Part shown: one piece after another, positions 59,301 to 64,000 of the stretch
Position numbering within the stretch: the first letter of the stretch is position 1
Layout of the letters: every line of letters begins with the position of its first letter
NCBI GenBank assembly: GCA_026075535.2
Contig: AP026539.1
Coordinates: forward strand, 1,116,001 to 1,180,000
Source of the DNA: Tricholoma matsutake
Taxonomy: Eukaryota > Basidiomycota > Agaricomycetes > Agaricales > Tricholomataceae
Direction of reading: 5' to 3'
DNA length: 64,000 nt
The notes under the pieces: model-generated
What the model saw: only the letters and a program-made list of their open reading frames with translations
The model's database searches: none
Told to the model about the DNA's origin: nothing
Position numbers and translations under genes: made by a program

Positions 59301-61752
59301 AGCCGTCTAGTAATTGATATTGATACAGTTTTGATTCCTTCAGCTGCTGCTATTCTCCATCTTTCTACTTCATCTCATTCCAAACACTCCACCAAACCAG
59401 GTGCTTTGACTTTGGCACAGCTCCAAGCTGCTTCTTCATCCCCCACTTTCCAGGCTGTGGTACCAGTATCCCTCCTTGATTATGATTGCCAAGACAAGAC
59501 CTATACACCTCCTACCATAACAAGTGATCCATTGGTCTCTTCAACACAGCACCTGCCAATCTCTCCTCTGGCCTTGAACCAAACTATTCTACTGCATGGG
59601 GATATTGATGAACTGGGCAACTTGGATGAGGATTCTGATATTTTGGATGAGGGATCAGATGCTGTTGATTTACAGATGCTTGAAGCTCAATGTTCTCCAG
59701 GTATGAGATTAATGCTATTCAATTATATCAATCAAGTAAATTATATCCCATTAGGTGGTGCAACATCCATAGGAGAGGGTAATCCTGGGGCAAACCCAGA
59801 TTTTGGATCAGATCATATACTCAATACACTTCAGGAAATTATTGATTCTCCTCCTGATGAGAATGAAGAGCACACCAGACTCAAAATGGATATCTTCCAT
59901 GTCTTTCACATGATTCCCACCTCTGTTGATAATGGTTTAAGACCAGCTTTTCTCCAAGCTCTCCGAGATCATACTTTGTGCTGGGATCCTATTGCACAGG
60001 AATGAGTTGATAAAGTCTGTCGTGAAGCATTCCATATCACCTTCAATCAAATGCTGCAGAGAAATCCCCGTTGGATCAAAGAACGTACTCCACACCATGC
60101 TCCTTCTCCAAGTGTGCTTGTTCATGCACTACAGTTTGTTGTTGATACTTTTGGTGATGCCATTGATGCTCGAGGAAATCCCCTTTTCAGCAATGTGACT
60201 TGGCAAAAGGCTAAAAGTGTACTTGAACTAGCTCGTGAAGGTTATCTCTCAGATATCCAAGGAGTCACTTTGTATGAGAAAGCTGGGATTGATAAGTATG
60301 GCTTGCAAAAGTGGAAGTGTCTGCATGGAACCAATAGTGTAGAAGGTGGTCCTCATGGTGATATTTATTGTAAATTTGGAGCACTCCATGGTATGTACTT
60401 ATTATGATTTGGAAATAATTCAAGCTAAGATTGGGTTGGGTAGCTGGGCCTTGTCTAGCTGTTAATTGTTTAACAGATCATCGTACATGGTACAATCTTC
60501 AGGTATTTTTTTTTGTCTGTCTGAATAGACTCAAATTAAATATTGAACAGGCCTATGCAAAGCATCTGTTTGGTGTCAACTGGGACTACCATCACAATTT
60601 GGGCCTTATCAATTGCACTCATTTTCTCCTCAACTATCTATCAGATACTGTGGAAGGAGCATATGCATATTCAGACTGGGTCAATGGAGATCTTTATGAA
60701 AGGACTTCAGAGCAGTTTGGGATCTGCACCTTGCCTGGTAGGCAAATCTACAGACTACATCTCTCAAATGCCTAAATTGATTTATTGATTGTTCAGAATC
60801 ACTTCGGCTCCGTTTAGCAATGGAGCCATATAGTGAACAGTCCACTATCTTGTTCAAGTTAAATTCCAGTGATGACTGGCTTTGAAAACAGCAAGGACCA
60901 GCTCTTCCTGCCATTCCTCCAACCACACTTGAGGCCCACCGCTACTTTTTCAATAAGATACAATTCTTCACCACTCTTGCAAGTTCCCATGGAAAAGGTA
61001 AAGTTGACTTTGAGGCTTTTGCACAGGAGTGGAACCAGTCAGCCAATGGCAAAGATCAGTTTTACATTACTACAGATGTTCTTTGTGCATATGCCAAATC
61101 TTGGGAGAAGACAAACAACATCCGTGCATCACAAGAACTTATCTCTGACAAAATTAACATGATTGAAAAGACTGGCAAAATTTTTGCTGCACCCCACCAG
61201 CCATTCCCAACATTTCTCACTGCAGTCCCCACTTCTATTCAGCCATCTCAGGGTGTCACTGACCTTGAAAACTTTGTCGCATCCTCACTTTCCATTGATA
61301 TTGCCCCATCTCGGCCTATTCCACCAACTTTGTCAGGTCTCCCTTTGGTATTGCCTCCACAGTGTTCAAAAAATCAGCTACCAACCCCAAGTACATCTCC
61401 TGAAGAATTGGAGCTTGAGCCCGAGCAGGTGCTCCACACCACTTTGCTGACTGCAGGTGGTATTATGTGTGTCTTAAATTTGTGACACTTGCCAAGCTAT
61501 CTAAATTATATTACAGAATCCCAGATACTAGTGATTCCAGGCCTACAAAATGGTGATGGGTGGTCCCCAAAAGCCAGCGGAAACAGAAGGCTATCCACAC
61601 ATGCTGTCGATGCCGAGAAGAATTGTGTGCCAGAAACAATGACATTCGAAAGTGCCAAAAGGAATGCACAGTGGCCTGTAAAAAGTGTGGCCAGTTTAGT
61701 GGATGTCGAGGTGTGGATAATGGAAAAGATTGCACAGTGGCACTTGCAGGGT
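56391..61752 (+). pseudogene. Multi-exon gene: DUF6729-like region, DEDDy 3'-5' exonuclease and C-terminal cysteine cluster
   Basis: Starts MFHKPSCPKGSKDCPRPPG (56391), with acidic exons to about 57190. A 300-residue block follows (57270-58120: MPDWLYSYFGETVGPLIHSK, LYHPRIFLWLPHFYITELQC, IVTWGYYCQKGCHSHFHGWS, GNQHKIGPNGVHSLLCEMH), which I assign to DUF6729 from memory. Next is an RNase D/WRN-like exonuclease: SLDAEWN (58637), FKIGSAVKADLTWI (58840) and HYAVKDA (59091) supply D, E, D, D and the Tyr of DEDDy enzymes, which trim nucleic acid 3' ends. Then NPRWIKERTPHHAPSPSVL, YLSDIQGVTLYEKAGIDKYG and TNSVEGGPHGDIYCKFGALH (60060-60390), LINCTHFLLNYLSDTVEGAY, and a final CCRCREELC..CKKCGQFSGC cluster (61605-61740). 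TGA at 58663, 60003, 60883 and near 61556; otherwise well preserved. About 10 introns. Confidence 0.72.
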
Positions 61753-61856
61753 AACGTTCATGATATTCATGATGGTGCCAAGTCTGCAATGGATTCATCA
61801 ATCTTTCCTTTTTTTAGTTCTTTTTTTTTCGATTTGCATCTGTTTATACCCAGTAG

Positions 61857-62887
61857 AGTGGTCAGAAAACTCAAGGATCACCTTTTATCTCATCTTCTCA
61901 GCCGTGAGTTTGATGGTGACAAGTTTCATACACTAGTGAAGACCACCGCACAATCTGGATAATCGGGGATCACATTTACTCTGGAAAGGTTCTACACATC
62001 AACTACACCAGCTATGACATCTGCCGTGATCAGGACTCAATGAACCCCTGCACACACTGCGATGTTATGGTTCTTTCGACAGAAATGGGTCCAGGTGCTC
62101 ACCCATATTGGTATGCTCGTGTTCTCGGCATATTCCATGCGAAGGTAATCCACATCGGGCCAGAAGCTCAGAATCATTCCATTCAGCATATGGAGTTTCT
62201 TTGGGTTCGGTGGTTTGGCATGGAACCAGGCTATCGTTGGGGTTTCAAAACTGCAAGATTGCCAAAGATTGGATTTGTACCTGATACTGATGAAGGCGCT
62301 TTTGGATTCCTAGATCCCTCTCTTGTTATCAGAGGCTGCCACCTTGTACCCTGCTTGGCTAATGGCCACACATCAGGCCTATTACATACCTCAACCCTCA
62401 CTGCTGCATGTTGCCCAGATGAATCGGAAGATTGGGCAAACTATTATGTAATGATGTAGGTTGCTACTTGTTACCGTATGCACTGCAAGAAATAACATCA
62501 GCCACCTTTGTTGACAGGGACATGTTTATGCAATATGCTGGTGGCAGAGTTGGCCATGCAGCAGCCACTGAAATCCAAACCAGTAACGACAATGATGCAA
62601 TGGAAGTTGACGATGACACTTTCATGGTGGATGCTGATCAAGTGAGAAATGACCCTGAGCTCAAGGATAGTCAGCTGCTGGATGAGCTACAACGTGTCAT
62701 TGAGGGGGAAATGGCTGGTGATTGGGAGGTTGAAGATCTCATGGATGATGATAATGGTGAGGCAGATGATGTCAGTGGGGAAGATGATGGGAATACTACA
62801 TCTGAGGCTGACAGCAAAGAGGAAGATTTTGGTCCAGATGATGGAGAAGATGAACTTGAGTACAATACCCGATATGGAGCACTTTAG
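61857..62887 (+). pseudogene. C-terminal part of a Plavaka-type transposase ORF with acidic tail
   Basis: Reads VRKLKDHLLSHLLSREFDGD at 61860; after a frame break, IIGDHIYSGKVLHINYTSYD and RDQDSMNPCTHCDVMVLSTE; AHPYWYARVLGIFHAKVIHI; MEFLWVRWFGMEPG; EGAFGFLDPSLVIRGCHLVP; and, after an intron (about 62457-62518), FVDRDMFMQYAGGRVGH. An Asp/Glu-rich tail ends at 62887. This is the usual C-terminal module of the transposase ORF seen at 48.2-56.0 kb. That gene fades out at IPRLKDRLTNH, the same point where this one begins, with about 12 residues of overlap. It may be its displaced 3' end or a second copy. No nuclease motif of its own is visible. Confidence 0.65.
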
Positions 62888-63243
62888 CCTGCAAGTGAAT
62901 CATGTATTGGTGTGTAGTTAGTGGTCCTACTAGGTGTTATGATGCTACTCTGTACATTCAGAAGGGCCCTATCATCTCCGTTCTGCCACAGTGAATGTAG
63001 CCGCTGGAACTATTGAGACCTGGTGAAGATGAAATTGTGTCGAAATGCATTCCTATGGAGTCCGACTGCAGGCTGATTCCAACATGAAGCACATTCTTTT
63101 ATGTTGATTGATGGAATATGTATGTATACTATACTGTTTATGAAATCGAGTACTTTGTGGTGATTATCTGAATAGAAATACAACAGAAGGGATAGAAGAT
63201 AAAGGCAAGGAATTTAGATCCAGTGTTTCAGATGAATGGCCAA
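62888..63243. other. Intergenic stretch, no feature recognised
   Basis: Probable 3' flank of the preceding transposase fragment. No ORF, repeat or inverted end was found before the MITE at 63246. Confidence 0.4.
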
Positions 63244-63245
63244 TA

Positions 63246-63859
63246 CAGTTGATATTTTCATAATGCATAACGTAATCATGCATAATTCTAATAATGCATG
63301 GCATTTGCATTGGAACCATGGTGGTACGCAGGGATATGGGGTCCATAATGCATATTGGATAATGCATAACCCCAAAGGATGAATTATGCATTATGAAATT
63401 GAAAATCTGGCAGCATGGCACATAAATTTCAGTATTGTGACTCCATTTCTTTGACTGATTAGGACTAATAGGAGATATTTGTACAACATTAGTGTGATTC
63501 AATCTCAATTTGGGGTGTCACATTGCTTTTAGTCAAATTCTGTGCAGTTCTGGTCAGAAGCAATGTGCTGGGAGTTACCAACTCCATTTCCCACGATGTT
63601 GTACATATGCTTGGTATGCAGAATAAGTATGCAATGATGTGTCAAGGCCAATTTTTTGGCATCTTATACTATAACAATTGCAGACCTTGGAATGATCAAG
63701 AAATGAACAGTAAGGGAGGCAATTTCCAAGCAATATCGGTCACCATATTGGGAAATGTCATGCATGTCACAATATGTGACACTTTCTGTCATGCATAATT
63801 CTCATAATGCATTGCCGCATGGCTGGTCCCGATGCTATGCATTATGAGAACATCAACTG
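63246..63859. mobile_element. Mariner-type MITE, 614 bp, TA target duplication
   Basis: The left end CAGTTGATATTTTCATAATG (63246) and the reverse complement of the right end CAGTTGATGTTCTCATAATG match at 22 of the first 24 bases; both differences are transitions. TA dinucleotides flank it at 63244-63245 and 63860-63861. A TA duplication with ends starting CAGT is typical of Tc1/mariner. The interior repeats ataatgcat words in both orientations and could fold back. The 91-codon frame at 63523-63798 shows no transposase motif, so the element is non-autonomous. Confidence 0.82.
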
Positions 63860-64000
63860 TACTACATGGATATTAGAGATCACGAAGAATTATTTGATGC
63901 AGACTACAACCCTGACCGAAAAGCTAAGGAAAGACAACTCCACTGGAGTATGAAAAGGAGTGAATGGTGCACTGTATATACACTGACTACAGGGAACCTT

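Noticed and set aside
63523..63798. 91-codon ORF as a small protein gene
   Set aside because: It lies wholly inside the MITE, lacks recognisable motifs and reads through the ataatgcat repeats.

Overview
The window looks like a transposon graveyard from a basidiomycete fungus, most likely an agaricomycete. The evidence is short GT..AG introns with CTGAC/CTAAT-like branch sites, a KDZ transposase with a CxC2-type cysteine cluster, a Plavaka-type transposase, chromodomain Ty3/gypsy elements, and fragments of the unnamed multi-copy protein families that fill agaricomycete genomes. I saw no intact housekeeping gene, no tRNA or rRNA, and nothing bacterial. All family names come from motif recognition, without a database search.

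Layout. 1-2.2 kb: KDZ transposase gene on the minus strand, running off the left edge. 2.7-5.1 kb: fragments, one probably with an RNase H1 N-terminal (viroplasmin-like) domain. 5.3-7.9 kb: a long decayed member of a conserved basidiomycete family. 9.6-10.0 kb: a tandem duplication. 10.6-11.9 kb: a probable DUF6698 pseudogene. 12.5-14.1 and 15.7-20.3 kb: an array of degenerate 0.25-1 kb modules with intron-like boundaries, around a less damaged multi-exon gene of unknown function (14.5-15.7 kb). 20.3-22.9 kb: two unrecognised minus-strand genes, one with paired CX2CX11HXC modules. 23.5-25.7 kb: more repeat sequence, split by a 674-bp solo LTR that carries six hairpins in a row.

26-35.3 kb: a host-type gene split by Ty3/gypsy copy 1, which is itself interrupted by two solo LTRs of another family in opposite orientations. 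35.6-38.9 kb: a long minus-strand gene with WGDSSGWWN repeats. 39.1-39.6 kb: a 171-bp tandem repeat. 40.7-47.8 kb: an inverted copy of the 16.3-20.3 and 23.5-25.2 kb repeats, with a third solo LTR inserted in this arm only. 48.2-56.0 kb: a Plavaka transposase gene split by Ty3/gypsy copy 2, which has both LTRs and a 5-bp target duplication. 56.4-61.8 kb: a multi-exon gene with a probable DUF6729 region, a DEDDy 3'-5' exonuclease with its catalytic residues, and a C-terminal cysteine cluster. 61.9-62.9 kb: a Plavaka C-terminus. 63.2-63.9 kb: a mariner-type MITE.

The unifying theme is decay. Most in-frame stops I could place are TGA where CGA (Arg) is expected. The two gypsy copies show the same CpG as CGA, TGA or CAA. 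Of nine differences between the two LTRs of copy 2, five are CpG transitions. The solo LTR target duplications differ only at CpG. This fits methylation-driven or RIP-like silencing. Nested insertions, empty sites and paired LTRs give a relative order of events: repeat array, then inverted duplication, then solo LTR insertion; and Plavaka, then gypsy copy 2, then CpG decay.
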